The notes below the pieces were generated by a model. It did not search any database. It was not told where the DNA came from and saw only the letters and a program-made list of their open reading frames with translations. Made by a program: the position numbers and the translations under genes. From Turneriella parva (GTDB taxonomy: Bacteria; Spirochaetota; Leptospiria; Turneriellales; Turneriellaceae): DNA of 47,981 bases. The stretch covers positions 1-47,981 of the forward strand of contig DYPL01000014.1 in NCBI GenBank assembly GCA_020719945.1, written 5' to 3'. Shown here piece by piece: positions 1-9,555 of this stretch (positions within the stretch are counted from its first letter, which is position 1; every line of letters begins with the position of its first letter).

Positions 1-91
1 ATAATCTGGGCTTTTTTGTTACCTAACAAACCATTGCCATGGGACATAATCTGGGATTTTTTGTTACCTAACAAACCATTGCCACCGGATG
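1..91. repeat. Two tandem copies of a 45-bp repeat
   Basis: The block beginning ATAATCTGGG at position 1 starts again at position 46. The two copies match almost perfectly up to about 84, with one C/A difference in the T-run. Each copy contains the palindrome TTTGTTACCTAACAAA. The array touches the window edge, so the true copy number is unknown. It lies just downstream of the histidine kinase gene. It could be an intergenic repeat, a paired operator or part of a larger array. No spacers or cas genes are visible. Confidence 0.8.
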
Positions 92-97
92 GCCGCT

Positions 98-139
98 CGC
101 GAAGCGATCCGCCGGCAACCTTTTTCAGACCTTACTTAA
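98..139. repeat. Dispersed 3'-end repeat, copy A
   Basis: This stretch shares the segments CAGACCTTACTTAA and CGCGAAGCGA with the hairpin at 45438-45495 and partly with 16248-16284. It overlaps the stop codon of the histidine kinase gene. All three copies sit at gene 3' ends, which suggests a mobile or duplicated terminator-like element. That role is inferred. Confidence 0.55.
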
Positions 140-2861
140 GATTGCGCTTCAGTATGAATGGAAGCTCGCGGATTTTTATGGGCTTGCTGACATAATCGTT
201 CATTCCAGCTAGATAGGCCTGCTCTTCAAACTCCGTCAGGGCATGGGCAGACAAGCCAATAATGACAATATCTCGATTCTGTTTTCCTGCACCACCCTCT
301 CTGATTTTGCGAGTCGTTTCAAGACCATCGAGTTCGGGCATTTCCATATCCATAATCACCAAATCAAAATTCTGGGAAGTTAATATTTGAATAGCTTCGA
401 GCCCGTTCCAAGCATGCACCACACTATGGCCAAGTTTTTCCAGGGCCAGGCGCGCGACTTTTTCATTGATGGGATTGTCCTCTGCCAGTAGAATTCGCAA
501 TCTCATAGAGGGAACAACATCATTTTCTTGAGACAATACATTTGTGGCGGTTGACACTCCGGCGACTGGTAATGGAATGCGACAAATAAACGTCGTCCCC
601 ACGCCTACTTCGCTTTCAATATCAATCGTGCCATGCATGTACTCAACGAGCCGCTTTGTAATCGCAAGACCAAGGCCCGTTCCACCATATTTGCGCGTAT
701 GCGATGCATCGGACTGCTTAAAGCTTTCGAACACGAGTTCAAATTTTTCTTTTGGAATGCCAATGCCGGTGTCTGTAATGCGCACGATTACGAGATCGTT
801 TTCGGTAAGGGCGTGGAGAGTAACGCCGCCATTTTCTGTAAACTTAATGGCATTGCTGAGCATGTTAAAAAATACCTGCCGCAGACGTGTTTCGTCACCC
901 CTGTACAGATTCGCAATGCTCTCTTCGATTTCTAAGTTGAGATACAGATTGCGGTTGGATGCGTGGTGCTGGAAAATTCTCTGTGTCTCTGCCAGAAGAA
1001 TGCGCAGAGAAAAGTCGCGCTCTTCAATCGTGATTTCGTCGGCCTCCATTTTCGAAAAATCTAGAATATCGTTTATGACGGCGACAAGATGATTGGTAGA
1101 AGAAATGGCCGTGCTTATATAGTCGATCTGCTCTGGAGAAAGCGAAGAATCCATCACGTGATCGAGCATCCCAATAATTCCGTTCATGGGTGTGCGAATT
1201 TCGTGAGACATAGTCGATAGAAAACGACTCTTCGCCTCGTTGGCGCTTTCCGCTGCATTCTTTGCCTCTACCAGTTCACCTTCGAGGCGCTCGCGGTAGA
1301 GGGCAACAGCGATCTGTTGCAGAAACATGTTTATGGATTCAGGATGCGACGACATATTTGCTCGGGGCAGCGCAATCAGAACTCCCATCAGGAATTTTCC
1401 ATCGCGATAAATACCTGTAGTGACATAACTTTTTACGGCAATAGGAAACGTGCTTTTCAGCGATCCGAATAGCCTGCGCAACAGAGAAGGCGGATATCTC
1501 TTGAGAAAATTTTCCGGAAAAAAGCGATGAATATTCTGTTCTTCCTGAACATACACGCTGTTTGTTTTTTGCAGAGAAACATCCGAAGGAAGGGAAAAAC
1601 CCGCCCAGGCTTCTATCTGCAGCTTTCCATTTGGAGGACGCGATAACAAAACAACGGGAGCTCCGAAGGCAAGGCGAGAAAGCTGATTTGCTCCAAACGA
1701 TAAAATTTCTTTTTCTGTGGTCAAACCAAAAAGGTGGGAAGCCCCCGATGCAAGAGACTTGAACTCTTCTCTCGATTCCTTGAGATCATTTTCTATGGCA
1801 CGGCGTCGCGTAATATCCTGCGCAATTTCCAGCCTCACTATGCTTTTGTCTATCCATTCAATCGCCTTGTCAAAAACAGACATCCACATTCCAGTTTGCG
1901 GAAAAAAGCGCTCCAGATGGACTCCCTCGGTAACCCGTCCCATTCTATCAACAAGCTGTTCGCGCCCACAAAAAGAGCAGGGTTCATTAAATCCATAAAT
2001 GGCCTTATAGCACGGCTGTTCCTGTTTGCCAGACAGTGAGAGAAGATTTTCTGCATAGTCGTTTGCAAAGAGTATTCTATTTGTCTTGAGATCGACGACA
2101 TAAACGATAGCTTCCATGCTATTCAAAATAGACTTCAGCATGGAATACGACTGCTGGAATTTCTGCTCGGCCTCTACCCGTTTGGTCACGTCTTCTTTCA
2201 TGGCTATGAAATTTTGAATCAGGCCATCTCTGGTTTTAATGGGAGAAATAACGGATTGTTCCCAGTAGGTTTCTCCGTCTTTCTTTTTGTTGTGAAAAAT
2301 GCCGCTCCAGGTTTTTCCCCGGGCGATCTGTTCCCACATGTTGGCATAAAAATCCTGGCTTTGCGCCCCGGATTTTAGAACTCTCATGTTTTGGCCCCGG
2401 ACTTCTTCTGCCGAATATCCGGTCATTTCTGTGAAGCGCGGATTGCTGTAATTGATAATGCCGCCTTCATCGGTAATCACGATCCCGAGCGGGGCGTCTT
2501 TCATGATAGTTTCGTAGTTCAATACCTTTGCCTGGATGGCGCGTAGAAACGTAATGTCGATGACAGTAATGAGATTGAGGTTAGCGCGATAGGGGCGCGC
2601 ATTGAGCTTAAAAAAAACGGCCTCGGTTCGCGAAGAAGGAGTTAAAATTTCGTATTGGATCTCTCCCCAGTCAGAAACGGGTAGCAGTCCTTCGGATGGA
2701 AATAACAGGGAAAAAGATTTTTGGTGTATTTCTGAGAATGTGTACCCTGTCATGCGGCAGAAGAAATCATTCGCAAAAATAATGACATAGTCCCGATTTA
2801 CGAGAAGAATACCAGCCTGTACGGCTTCGAGCATTTGTTTTTCGTCTTGTGACAATTCCAT
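132..2861 (-). CDS. Hybrid PAS sensor histidine kinase with C-terminal receiver
   Basis: The 909-residue protein is a hybrid two-component sensor. Two PAS domains (about 8-105 and 115-230) are followed by a third PAS-like domain (about 240-355) carrying a Cys cluster (PCYK, then PCSFCG) and by a GAF-like region (about 370-530). The HisKA H-box MSHEIRTP has the phospho-accepting His near 553. The ATPase domain has an N-box Asn near 670, G1 DTGIGIP near 697-703 and G2 GGTGLGL near 726-732. The receiver has acidic residues near 794-795, phospho-accepting Asp838 and Lys893. No transmembrane segment is seen, so it is probably cytoplasmic. It likely senses a soluble or redox cue and phosphorylates its own receiver. 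No output regulator lies next to it. It stands alone, with a CTGACT element 28 nt upstream of the start. Confidence 0.93.
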   Translation of the reverse strand: MELSQDEKQMLEAVQAGILLVNRDYVIIFANDFFCRMTGYTFSEIHQKSFSLLFPSEGLLPVSDWGEIQYEILTPSSRTEAVFFKLNARPYRANLNLITVIDITFLRAIQAKVLNYETIMKDAPLGIVITDEGGIINYSNPRFTEMTGYSAEEVRGQNMRVLKSGAQSQDFYANMWEQIARGKTWSGIFHNKKKDGETYWEQSVISPIKTRDGLIQNFIAMKEDVTKRVEAEQKFQQSYSMLKSILNSMEAIVYVVDLKTNRILFANDYAENLLSLSGKQEQPCYKAIYGFNEPCSFCGREQLVDRMGRVTEGVHLERFFPQTGMWMSVFDKAIEWIDKSIVRLEIAQDITRRRAIENDLKESREEFKSLASGASHLFGLTTEKEILSFGANQLSRLAFGAPVVLLSRPPNGKLQIEAWAGFSLPSDVSLQKTNSVYVQEEQNIHRFFPENFLKRYPPSLLRRLFGSLKSTFPIAVKSYVTTGIYRDGKFLMGVLIALPRANMSSHPESINMFLQQIAVALYRERLEGELVEAKNAAESANEAKSRFLSTMSHEIRTPMNGIIGMLDHVMDSSLSPEQIDYISTAISSTNHLVAVINDILDFSKMEADEITIEERDFSLRILLAETQRIFQHHASNRNLYLNLEIEESIANLYRGDETRLRQVFFNMLSNAIKFTENGGVTLHALTENDLVIVRITDTGIGIPKEKFELVFESFKQSDASHTRKYGGTGLGLAITKRLVEYMHGTIDIESEVGVGTTFICRIPLPVAGVSTATNVLSQENDVVPSMRLRILLAEDNPINEKVARLALEKLGHSVVHAWNGLEAIQILTSQNFDLVIMDMEMPELDGLETTRKIREGGAGKQNRDIVIIGLSAHALTEFEEQAYLAGMNDYVSKPIKIRELPFILKRNLK

Positions 2862-2891
2862 TTTATTTAGGTAAGCTCAAAAAACCGGAAG

Positions 2892-5108
2892 TCAGAAAAT
2901 GTCCTTTCCCCGGGTTAATTCTTTTAACTGCTCAAACGATCCGGATACTTCGGTTCCCGGTAAGTTGGAGAGAAGAATTTTACCATAGAATTTCGAATGC
3001 AACCGGCTGTCAAGAATTGCAACAACCCCGCGATCATTTTCTGAACGAATTAACCTTCCATACGCCTGGCGGAGCATGGTGGAAGCAAAGGGCAAGGCAA
3101 GTTCCATAAAAGGCTTACCGCCCTTTTCTTCTACGCGCGCAGACCTGTACTGAAAAATGGGATCATCTGGCGGAGTAAACATTAGTTTAGTTATAATAAG
3201 CATTCTAAGTTCTTTACCGGGTATATCCACACCCTGCCAAAAAGAAGCACTTCCAAGAAGAATAGATACATTGTTTTCAAGAAAAGATTTTAATGCATAG
3301 TTTGGACCAAGCTCAAGCTGTGAAAAAACTTCGAGCTCTGTATTTTCCAGCAGAAATTCATAAGCAGAACGCAGCATAGCATTAGAAGTAAACAAAACGA
3401 GGGTTCCTCCGCCGGCTAATTCTGCGAGCCTTATTATTTCCTGAAATACTTTTGTTTCGTATTTCTTTTTTTCGGGATATGGGGCAGAATGTTCGGGCTG
3501 GTCGAATCCCTGCGGAACGTATAAAACAGAATTTTCGCGATACCGAAACGGAGAAAAAAAGACATCCTGCATTAAACGCCTGCCCTCCCCACCCAGAATG
3601 GCCTCCGATAAAAAACTGGAAAAATAGCCACCCTGCAACAACTCTCCTTTCTTGCGAGGCAACTCCCCTTTTGGATAATAGCCCAGAGTGGCCGAGGTAT
3701 AGATGACAATCTCCGAGAGAGTATCTTTAAGTAAATTACTCAATAGCATGTTCGTAGCTTTTAGAGTAAACTGCCCTCCTCGCTTTTCTCCCCACACGGC
3801 ATGGGATTTTGTAAAATCCGTTTTTTGCGATTCAGCGAGAAATCGTCTCATCTCTGCAAGACGGCGATGGAGAATGCCCGCCAGAGAAATTAAACGTGAA
3901 TCTGCATTTTCCGGTTTTTCGTCTTCCAGTTTTGAAAGCAGCGGAAGGAATTTTTCAAAGACAGCTGTAGACGGGACCAGTACTCTGGTTGCACCAGCCA
4001 TCACTGACTTGTCGTCATCGTACAACAGGTTTAACTCAATGGTCCACTGCTGTATAAAAGCAGCAAAGCGGGAAAGACTATTTTCAAAGTCTTCGGCTAT
4101 TTCTCCAAAATCTTCTGGAGATACAGATGTTGCATGCTTTCGAAACGCGGTAAAAAGTTTGCGCAGCTCTTCCATAGTCTGCTCCGACCACGAGGAAGTA
4201 AAAATATCGTACGCAATAGACGGCAGAGAATGGCCTTCATCCAGAATGACAGCGCCATATACCGGCAGAAGTTTTTTGTCGTTCAAGAGATTAAATAAAA
4301 ATAGATGATGGTTGCTGACAATGAGCCTGCTGTTCTCCCACTTTTTTTTTACTCTGTAATAATTGCAACTGCTGTAATGATCACAACGGCTGACCGTGCA
4401 ACCATCAGAATCGCGGTTCATGAGACTCCAAATACGTCCCGGAACAGGCGGAGAAAAGTCGGACTGTTGGCCATCCTTCAAGCCTTCGCGAATTTTTTTT
4501 ACGACAGCAGAAATGCTTTCCAGTGCCTTGCTGTCGTATTCATTGCGGAGAGCTCCGTCGGCCAGTGAAAAATCGTAACGCAGGGAACAAAAATAATTTC
4601 CTGAACCCTGCGCCAGCGAAAATGAAATCGATGGATCCAGCGACTTAGCAAGAAAGGGAAGATCTTTCTCAAAAAGCTGCGATTGAAGGTTTTTTGTCTG
4701 GGTGGAAAGAAGAACGCGATTGCCAGATAAATAAGAATATGCCAGCGATGCAATCAAATACGCAAACGATTTTCCCGTTCCCGTTCCAGCCTCTATAACA
4801 GCGTTCCGATTAGTGAGAAGAGCTGTCAAAATCTGTCTGGCCATTTTTATCTGCTCTGATCGGGATTCGTATCGATCCATGGCAGAGGATATTCTCAAAA
4901 AAGCATCCTGAATAATTGTCTCTACAAGGGCAGAAAGTTCTTCGGGTTCGCGCACAAGCTCGGCTGCCTCGTCCGACTCTATTTTTTCACGAAGCTCTTG
5001 GGCCAGTTTTTCCAGTTTGTTAATGGCTGCGGGATCTTTTACCCACGGAGGAATTCTTTTGTCGTTTATAACAAAAGCGGAACCTTCCTGTTCACTCCAT
5101 TCTGCCAT
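2892..5108 (-). CDS. dinG: DinG/XPD-type ATP-dependent DNA helicase
   Basis: A 738-residue superfamily 2 helicase. Walker A AGTGTGKS lies at about 107-114 and the DEGH box at 290-293. Four cysteines (174, 237, 242, 248) are placed as the 4Fe-4S ligands of DinG/XPD proteins. C-terminal helicase motifs include GSASFWQGVDIPG and QAYGRLIRSENDRG. Family members unwind 5'-overhang DNA, D-loops and R-loops during repair. The gene begins 5 nt after the RNase H gene on the same strand, so the two are probably co-transcribed. Coupling an R-loop helicase to an RNase H is functionally sensible. The family assignment is firm; the exact substrate is inferred. Confidence 0.92.
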   Translation of the reverse strand: MAEWSEQEGSAFVINDKRIPPWVKDPAAINKLEKLAQELREKIESDEAAELVREPEELSALVETIIQDAFLRISSAMDRYESRSEQIKMARQILTALLTNRNAVIEAGTGTGKSFAYLIASLAYSYLSGNRVLLSTQTKNLQSQLFEKDLPFLAKSLDPSISFSLAQGSGNYFCSLRYDFSLADGALRNEYDSKALESISAVVKKIREGLKDGQQSDFSPPVPGRIWSLMNRDSDGCTVSRCDHYSSCNYYRVKKKWENSRLIVSNHHLFLFNLLNDKKLLPVYGAVILDEGHSLPSIAYDIFTSSWSEQTMEELRKLFTAFRKHATSVSPEDFGEIAEDFENSLSRFAAFIQQWTIELNLLYDDDKSVMAGATRVLVPSTAVFEKFLPLLSKLEDEKPENADSRLISLAGILHRRLAEMRRFLAESQKTDFTKSHAVWGEKRGGQFTLKATNMLLSNLLKDTLSEIVIYTSATLGYYPKGELPRKKGELLQGGYFSSFLSEAILGGEGRRLMQDVFFSPFRYRENSVLYVPQGFDQPEHSAPYPEKKKYETKVFQEIIRLAELAGGGTLVLFTSNAMLRSAYEFLLENTELEVFSQLELGPNYALKSFLENNVSILLGSASFWQGVDIPGKELRMLIITKLMFTPPDDPIFQYRSARVEEKGGKPFMELALPFASTMLRQAYGRLIRSENDRGVVAILDSRLHSKFYGKILLSNLPGTEVSGSFEQLKELTRGKDIF

Positions 5109-5113
5109 AGTTT

Positions 5114-5539
5114 TTAACCTCGAATGGCCTGGTTGGCAAGATAATCTGCAATGGCATTTTTTTCGCGATACACATGTGCAACAGTCGACTTTGTCTGCGA
5201 CAAAAGAATTTTTGTTTCCTCGTAATAGCTTCGTAGTCCCTCGCTCTTTACTTTGTAAATTCCATTTAACTGTTTTACAACGAGCTCAGAATCCAGAAAA
5301 ATTTTAACTCCAAAGTGCCCATTGTCGCTAATCCATTCCAAGAGACGCAGAACAGCTCTGTACTCTGCCACATTATTTGTCGCCGTTCCAATAAATTCAG
5401 AAATGGCATGCAGATGATTTGGCTCTGCTTTATAGGCGGTTAAATCAGGAACGCTCCCGGAAAAAATAACGCCCCCAATGGCAGCTGGTCCCGGGTTGCC
5501 TTTAGATGCTCCGTCTGCAAAGGCAATCAAATTACTCAT
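5114..5539 (-). CDS. RNase H-like nuclease (RNase HI family, short form)
   Basis: The internal ATG at 5539 was chosen because the RNase H fold begins there ([17 protein letters not shown]); the frame remains open further upstream without homology. The 141-residue product has the acidic catalytic set: Asp9 in FADGASKGNPG, Glu59 in NNVAEYRA, Asp83 in FLDSE and Asp132 near the end. It should cleave the RNA strand of RNA-DNA hybrids. Its start overlaps the end of the OppD-type gene by 8 nt and dinG follows 5 nt downstream, giving a tight three-gene operon. It could also act on other hybrid substrates. Confidence 0.88.
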   Translation of the reverse strand: MSNLIAFADGASKGNPGPAAIGGVIFSGSVPDLTAYKAEPNHLHAISEFIGTATNNVAEYRAVLRLLEWISDNGHFGVKIFLDSELVVKQLNGIYKVKSEGLRSYYEETKILLSQTKSTVAHVYREKNAIADYLANQAIRG

Positions 5540-6494
5540 AAGGATGAAAACACTCCGCAATATGGTTTTTTCCACTGCGCACTTTTGGCGGAACCGAAGA
5601 GCAGACAGAAGAGGCGCGCGGGCAACGGGGAGCAAACGCGCAGCCCTGCGGAATATCCTGCAAAGGAGGCGCAGATCCAGAAATCGATGGAATGGGACTC
5701 CCCGGTGGAGTGAGAGAAGGAATAGACTGCAAAAGCCCTCGCGTATAAGGGTGCAGAGATTTTTTAAGCACTGCGGCTACCGGACCGCTCTCAACAATTT
5801 TTCCCGCATACATGATGGAAACGCGATGGGCAAGCATGGAGACAATTCCAAGATCATGGGTAATTAATAGAATTCCCATTTCGGATTTTACATTGAGCTC
5901 TTTTAAGAGCGAAAGAATTTGCGCCTGGATAGTCACATCGAGAGCTGTTGTTGGCTCGTCGGCAATTAATAGCTCCGGAGAAGATGCCAGAGCCATGGCT
6001 ATCATCACGCGCTGTCGTAATCCCCCCGAAAGTTGAAACGGATACTGTTTCATTCTCATGGCGGAATCAGCAATGCCCACGCGCTCCAGCAATTCCTGGA
6101 TGCGATTTGTCCTTTCTGCGCCCTTTAGTCCCATATGCCGGGTGAGCACTTCTCCAATCTGGAAACCGACTGTAAAAACTGGATTGAGCGCAGTCATGGG
6201 TTCCTGAAAAATCATCGCTGCCTTGTTTCCGCGAAACCCCGTCCACTGCTCTTCGTTATAGGATGTAAGATTTTCTTCGCGGAACAGAATACTGCCGGCA
6301 GAAACGCGAAGGGGCGGATCAATGAGCCCCAACAGAGAAAGAGCCGTCAGAGTTTTTCCGCTGCCAGATTCTCCCACGAGAGCATGTATCTCGCCCTTTT
6401 GAATATCAAAAGAAATTCCGCGAACGGCAGACACTCTATTGGTGCCCCTGGCCAGATCAATATACAAATCGCGAACAGAAATCAGGGCAGACAT
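5532..6494 (-). CDS. OppD/DppD-type peptide ABC transporter ATPase, orphan
   Basis: A 320-residue nucleotide-binding subunit of the oligopeptide/dipeptide/nickel transporter class. Walker A GESGSGKT is at 41-48, the signature LSGG at 155-158, Walker B LLIADEP at 175-181 and the switch His at 213. The C-terminal oligopeptide-type extension carries four cysteines (285, 291, 298, 315). The start at 6494 was chosen over the longer frame because homology begins at [10 protein letters not shown]. No permease, OppF or binding protein is nearby, so its membrane partners must be encoded elsewhere or lost. It is the first gene of the operon with the RNase H and dinG genes. A TTTACA element lies 28 nt upstream of the start, with no Shine-Dalgarno. 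Confidence 0.88.
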   Translation of the reverse strand: MSALISVRDLYIDLARGTNRVSAVRGISFDIQKGEIHALVGESGSGKTLTALSLLGLIDPPLRVSAGSILFREENLTSYNEEQWTGFRGNKAAMIFQEPMTALNPVFTVGFQIGEVLTRHMGLKGAERTNRIQELLERVGIADSAMRMKQYPFQLSGGLRQRVMIAMALASSPELLIADEPTTALDVTIQAQILSLLKELNVKSEMGILLITHDLGIVSMLAHRVSIMYAGKIVESGPVAAVLKKSLHPYTRGLLQSIPSLTPPGSPIPSISGSAPPLQDIPQGCAFAPRCPRASSVCSSVPPKVRSGKNHIAECFHPYE

Positions 6495-6567
6495 GCGGCA
6501 GGTAGACAAAGGAAAGTCGGCTTGTAAAGCATTCCTTGTCAGCTTTGTTTTCTGGGCAGCTCCACAA

Positions 6568-6695
6568 ACAGCGATCACGGATTGCCTCGGGTATAACGCC
6601 CTGGTTATGAACAGAAAGCAGAACAAAATCCTTTTTGTCGCGCAGGGCGACCGTTAAGATTTCATTTTTGGTGCATTGCGAACGAGATCCCCAAA
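6568..6695 (-). pseudogene. Remnant of a histidine kinase ATPase domain
   Basis: On the minus strand one frame reads FGDLVRNA (6695-6672), similar to a kinase N-box. A shifted frame then reads VALRDKKDF and SVHNQGVIPEAIRDR (6651-6568), similar to the following strand and G1 box. Order and spacing match a HATPase_c domain, but stops and a frameshift separate the pieces. The rest of the 346-bp gap between the OppD-type gene and lpd (6495-6840) shows no intact gene. The call rests on short motif matches. Confidence 0.4.
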
Positions 6696-6840
6696 AGCTA
6701 TCTCTGCCGTAAAAGCGGCAGACAGAAGATCTACGAGATCTCCGTCTTTATCGACGACGAGGATATGCCGCTTTTTATTAAACTGTTTCTAAATGATTGT
6801 TACATAACACAAATCTTCCATAAAAAGAGACCCAGGCTAA

Positions 6841-8241
6841 TCAGAAATTGCAGCTTACACCTAAGGCTACACCCATGGATTCATGTACGGCTTCTGAAAG
6901 GGTCGGGTGCGGAAACACAGTCGCCAAAAATTCATGAGCCGTGAGCTCAGAAGTCATGCCGAGTGCATAGTTGGAGATGAGTTCCGTAACGTCTGCCCCC
7001 GATAAATGCGCCCCCAGAACTTCACCGGTCTGTGCATGCAGAAACACTTTGGCAAAGCCCTCGCCCTCTTTCATGGCCAGCGCCTTTCCAGAAGCAGAAA
7101 ACGGAAACGAGCCGGTTGTGTAGGGAATGCCTTTCTCTTTGAGCTCGGCCTCGCGGTAACCAACGGAGGCAACCTGCGGAGTCGTGTACGTGCAACCGGG
7201 AACCAGTCTCTGGTTCAGGGAATGTGGATGCAAACCAGCCGCATGCTCTGCCGCAATCACGCCTTCGTGGGATGCCTTGTGGGCAAGCTGCTTTCCACCT
7301 GTTACATCGCCAATGGCATACAGATTACGCGCTCCCTTAACCCGACACATTTCATCGATAGATACAAATCCTCTTTCCAAAATTCCGCCTGTGTTTTCAA
7401 AGCCAAAACCTTCCACATTGGGAGATACGCCAACGGCAAGAAGAGCTTTAGAATAAACTTCTTTTGAAGTTTGTCCCTTCCACTCGATCTCGGCCGCTAC
7501 CGATGTCCCTGTATCGACAAGACTTTTTACCATGGCTTTCTCGCGAATTTCCATGCCGCGCTTTTCCATGGACTTTTTGACGACAGATGCGGCATCTGCC
7601 TCTTCGAGCGGCAAAATGTGGTCGGCCACTTCTACCAGAGTCACGCGGGATCCAATTGCATTGTAAAAATCGGCAAACTCCATGCCAATGGCTCCAGCGC
7701 CAATTACTAGAAGAGTTTCCGGAATCTGCTGCTGCAACATGGCCTCACGGGAAGACATAACGTTGTCAGAAAATTTAAGGTTGCCTATCTCGCGAGGACG
7801 CGCTCCTGTCGCAATGACCGTATTCACTGCGTTGACGGTATCCGTTATCTGACCCGATTCATCTTTTACGAAAATTTTTCCTGAGGTTTCAATGTAACCG
7901 AGCCCGCGAAGCAGAGTGACATTATATTTTTTGAATAAAAACTCTATTCCCGACGAAAGCCGTTTGGCCGTTTTGCGGGAGTGATCTACCATGGCAGGAA
8001 CATCCGGCTTTATGCTGCCTTCAATGATGAGCCCGGAATTTCGGGCCGTTGCGGAATGGTAGAGATGCGCGGAGGTGAGCAGTGCTTTGGTTGGAATGCA
8101 ACCCCAGTTGAGACAAACACCGCCGGTTTCGGAGCGCTCTATTACTGCGGTCTTTAACCCAAGCTGCGCGGCGCGAATAGCCGAAACGTACCCGCCGGGC
8201 CCGCTTCCAATGACGACATAATCAAATGAATGTTCCTGCAT
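6841..8241 (-). CDS. lpd: Dihydrolipoamide dehydrogenase (E3)
   Basis: The 466-residue flavoprotein reoxidises lipoyl groups of 2-oxoacid dehydrogenase or glycine cleavage complexes with NAD+. It has the N-terminal FAD motif VIGSGPGG (10-17), the redox disulphide GGVCLNWGCIP (Cys43/Cys48), a second nucleotide-binding motif VIGAGAIGME and the C-terminal HPTLSE with the His/Glu pair of the active site. The start at 8241 is where homology begins. The frame is open 33 codons further upstream, but that part has no family resemblance. No E1 or E2 genes are adjacent. A TTGATA element lies 29 nt upstream with no Shine-Dalgarno. Confidence 0.95.
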   Translation of the reverse strand: MQEHSFDYVVIGSGPGGYVSAIRAAQLGLKTAVIERSETGGVCLNWGCIPTKALLTSAHLYHSATARNSGLIIEGSIKPDVPAMVDHSRKTAKRLSSGIEFLFKKYNVTLLRGLGYIETSGKIFVKDESGQITDTVNAVNTVIATGARPREIGNLKFSDNVMSSREAMLQQQIPETLLVIGAGAIGMEFADFYNAIGSRVTLVEVADHILPLEEADAASVVKKSMEKRGMEIREKAMVKSLVDTGTSVAAEIEWKGQTSKEVYSKALLAVGVSPNVEGFGFENTGGILERGFVSIDEMCRVKGARNLYAIGDVTGGKQLAHKASHEGVIAAEHAAGLHPHSLNQRLVPGCTYTTPQVASVGYREAELKEKGIPYTTGSFPFSASGKALAMKEGEGFAKVFLHAQTGEVLGAHLSGADVTELISNYALGMTSELTAHEFLATVFPHPTLSEAVHESMGVALGVSCNF

Positions 8242-8639
8242 ATGGGTAAAGGCGTTAATCTCTGTTACTGTATCAAGTAAGATTTTGCTATGCGGTATGC
8301 AACCCGCACCTCCCTGTATCACACCTAAGCAAGCCAACACACGACGGATTCACTCGAAATAAACTGCTTCAGGGCAAATTTAGATTCTCGCCGGAAAGTA
8401 TTATTTTTTCGCCAGAGTGGCTACAGTTCTATTGTCCGCTCTCCTGCTGTGGGCGTCTTGTTCTTATTAAATTGCGATATATACTTTGCTGTAATCTCTG
8501 GAAATTTATCTCCAAGAAGGGGGAAATTGCTTTGTGACATTGTATTCAAATTATCATCTCAGTATCTCGTTACATCAGTTTTTTGAATATTCAGGAATCT
8601 ATTTGACGGTTCATTGACCTGTATCGAATTGTCACAGGC
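8242..8639. other. Intergenic region with a possible lipoprotein-start vestige
   Basis: This 398-bp gap separates divergent lpd and the hydrolase gene. From GTG 8417 a 17-codon frame reads VATVLLSALLLWASCSY and stops at 8470. That resembles a lipoprotein signal peptide with a lipobox Cys, cut off just after the cysteine. A TTGACG element at 8603-8608 lies 31 nt before the hydrolase start. Nothing else is recognisable. Confidence 0.35.
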
Positions 8640-9539
8640 ATGAAGCTCAAGGTCTTTATTCTGCATGGCATGGGAGAGGCGCAAAGCGGCTACTCTGCTG
8701 CCCTGCAAAAAAACACGGCGCGCGAGCTTTCCAAACATGGTTTCCGATCCGGTATCGATTTTAAGTTTTACGAAATAAACTATGACAATGGTCTTTTGCG
8801 CCAGCTGCAAAACGAATACTACGCGTCCGTTCGCAAATACTTCCCGGAACTCATGGAATACCGCGACAAACTTGTCAAGCAAACGCTGGGTGCTGATTCC
8901 CTTCGCGAATTTATCGTAAAATTTATTGGCGATGTAGCCGCTTACCGCAAGCGATCAAATCCTGTAAAATCCCTCAAAAATGTTTACGAAAATGTTCACG
9001 ACCGAATAACCGAGGTTCTGGAATTATCACTTCTGGACGCGAGGGATGCAGTTTCTATCTTCATTGCTCACTCTCTGGGCGGCCAGGTTTTGTCCAATTA
9101 CCTTTACGATTATCAAAACCTGAATGCCAATGGAGAACCGCTGGTACTTGACCGCTCTCTGGCAGTTATCACCATGGGCACCATCCTTCCCCTGTTCCAG
9201 ATGGCTTACCAGAGTGAGGCCGAGCCAATCCTGCTGCCGGGAAAATCTGTGCCCAAAAATCTCTGGCGATTTGCCATCTGGCATAATTTTATGGATCCTG
9301 CAGATATCCTCGCTCTCCCCATATCGCTCATTAATTCCCGTTTTGCCGATGCCGCTGCTGAGGGAAAAATCCGCGACATTGTCCACAGCGCAACGCCACA
9401 AACAAACAATTTCTGGAACGGAATTACCAAATGGTTCAAGAAGAATACTCCCGCATCCCATAATGCCTACTTTGAGGAAGAATATTTTCACCGCAAAAAA
9501 ATTGCCCCTATTCTTCTCGATATTTTGAAATCTCTGTAG
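8640..9539 (+). CDS. Putative alpha/beta hydrolase (serine hydrolase fold)
   Basis: A 299-residue protein without a signal peptide, so probably cytoplasmic. The N-terminal KVFILHGMGE (about 4-13) resembles the strand and oxyanion-loop start of alpha/beta hydrolases. The nucleophile elbow AHSLGGQ puts a candidate Ser at 145. Asp219 or Asp222 and His274 are possible partners in the right order. The family is not recognised more closely, and esterase, lipase or thioesterase activity cannot be separated. The TPR-protein gene follows 16 nt downstream on the same strand, so the two may share a function. The start ATG is supported by the HGMG motif a few residues later. Confidence 0.7.
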   Translation: MKLKVFILHGMGEAQSGYSAALQKNTARELSKHGFRSGIDFKFYEINYDNGLLRQLQNEYYASVRKYFPELMEYRDKLVKQTLGADSLREFIVKFIGDVAAYRKRSNPVKSLKNVYENVHDRITEVLELSLLDARDAVSIFIAHSLGGQVLSNYLYDYQNLNANGEPLVLDRSLAVITMGTILPLFQMAYQSEAEPILLPGKSVPKNLWRFAIWHNFMDPADILALPISLINSRFADAAAEGKIRDIVHSATPQTNNFWNGITKWFKKNTPASHNAYFEEEYFHRKKIAPILLDILKSL

Positions 9540-9555
9540 ATTCCGATAAGAACTT

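Noticed and set aside
1-91. CRISPR-like repeat
   Set aside because: Only two head-to-tail copies with no unique spacers between them and no cas genes nearby.
6655-6790. CBS or receiver domain fragment (HILVVDKDGDLVDLLS)
   Set aside because: The short stretch resembles both CBS and receiver domains, but no further domain residues follow and it is bounded by stops. It was not called separately from the kinase relic.
8559-8882. Minus-strand 107-codon ORF
   Set aside because: It overlaps the start of the hydrolase gene in antisense, has no family resemblance and lies over the plus-strand HGMG motif that marks the real gene.
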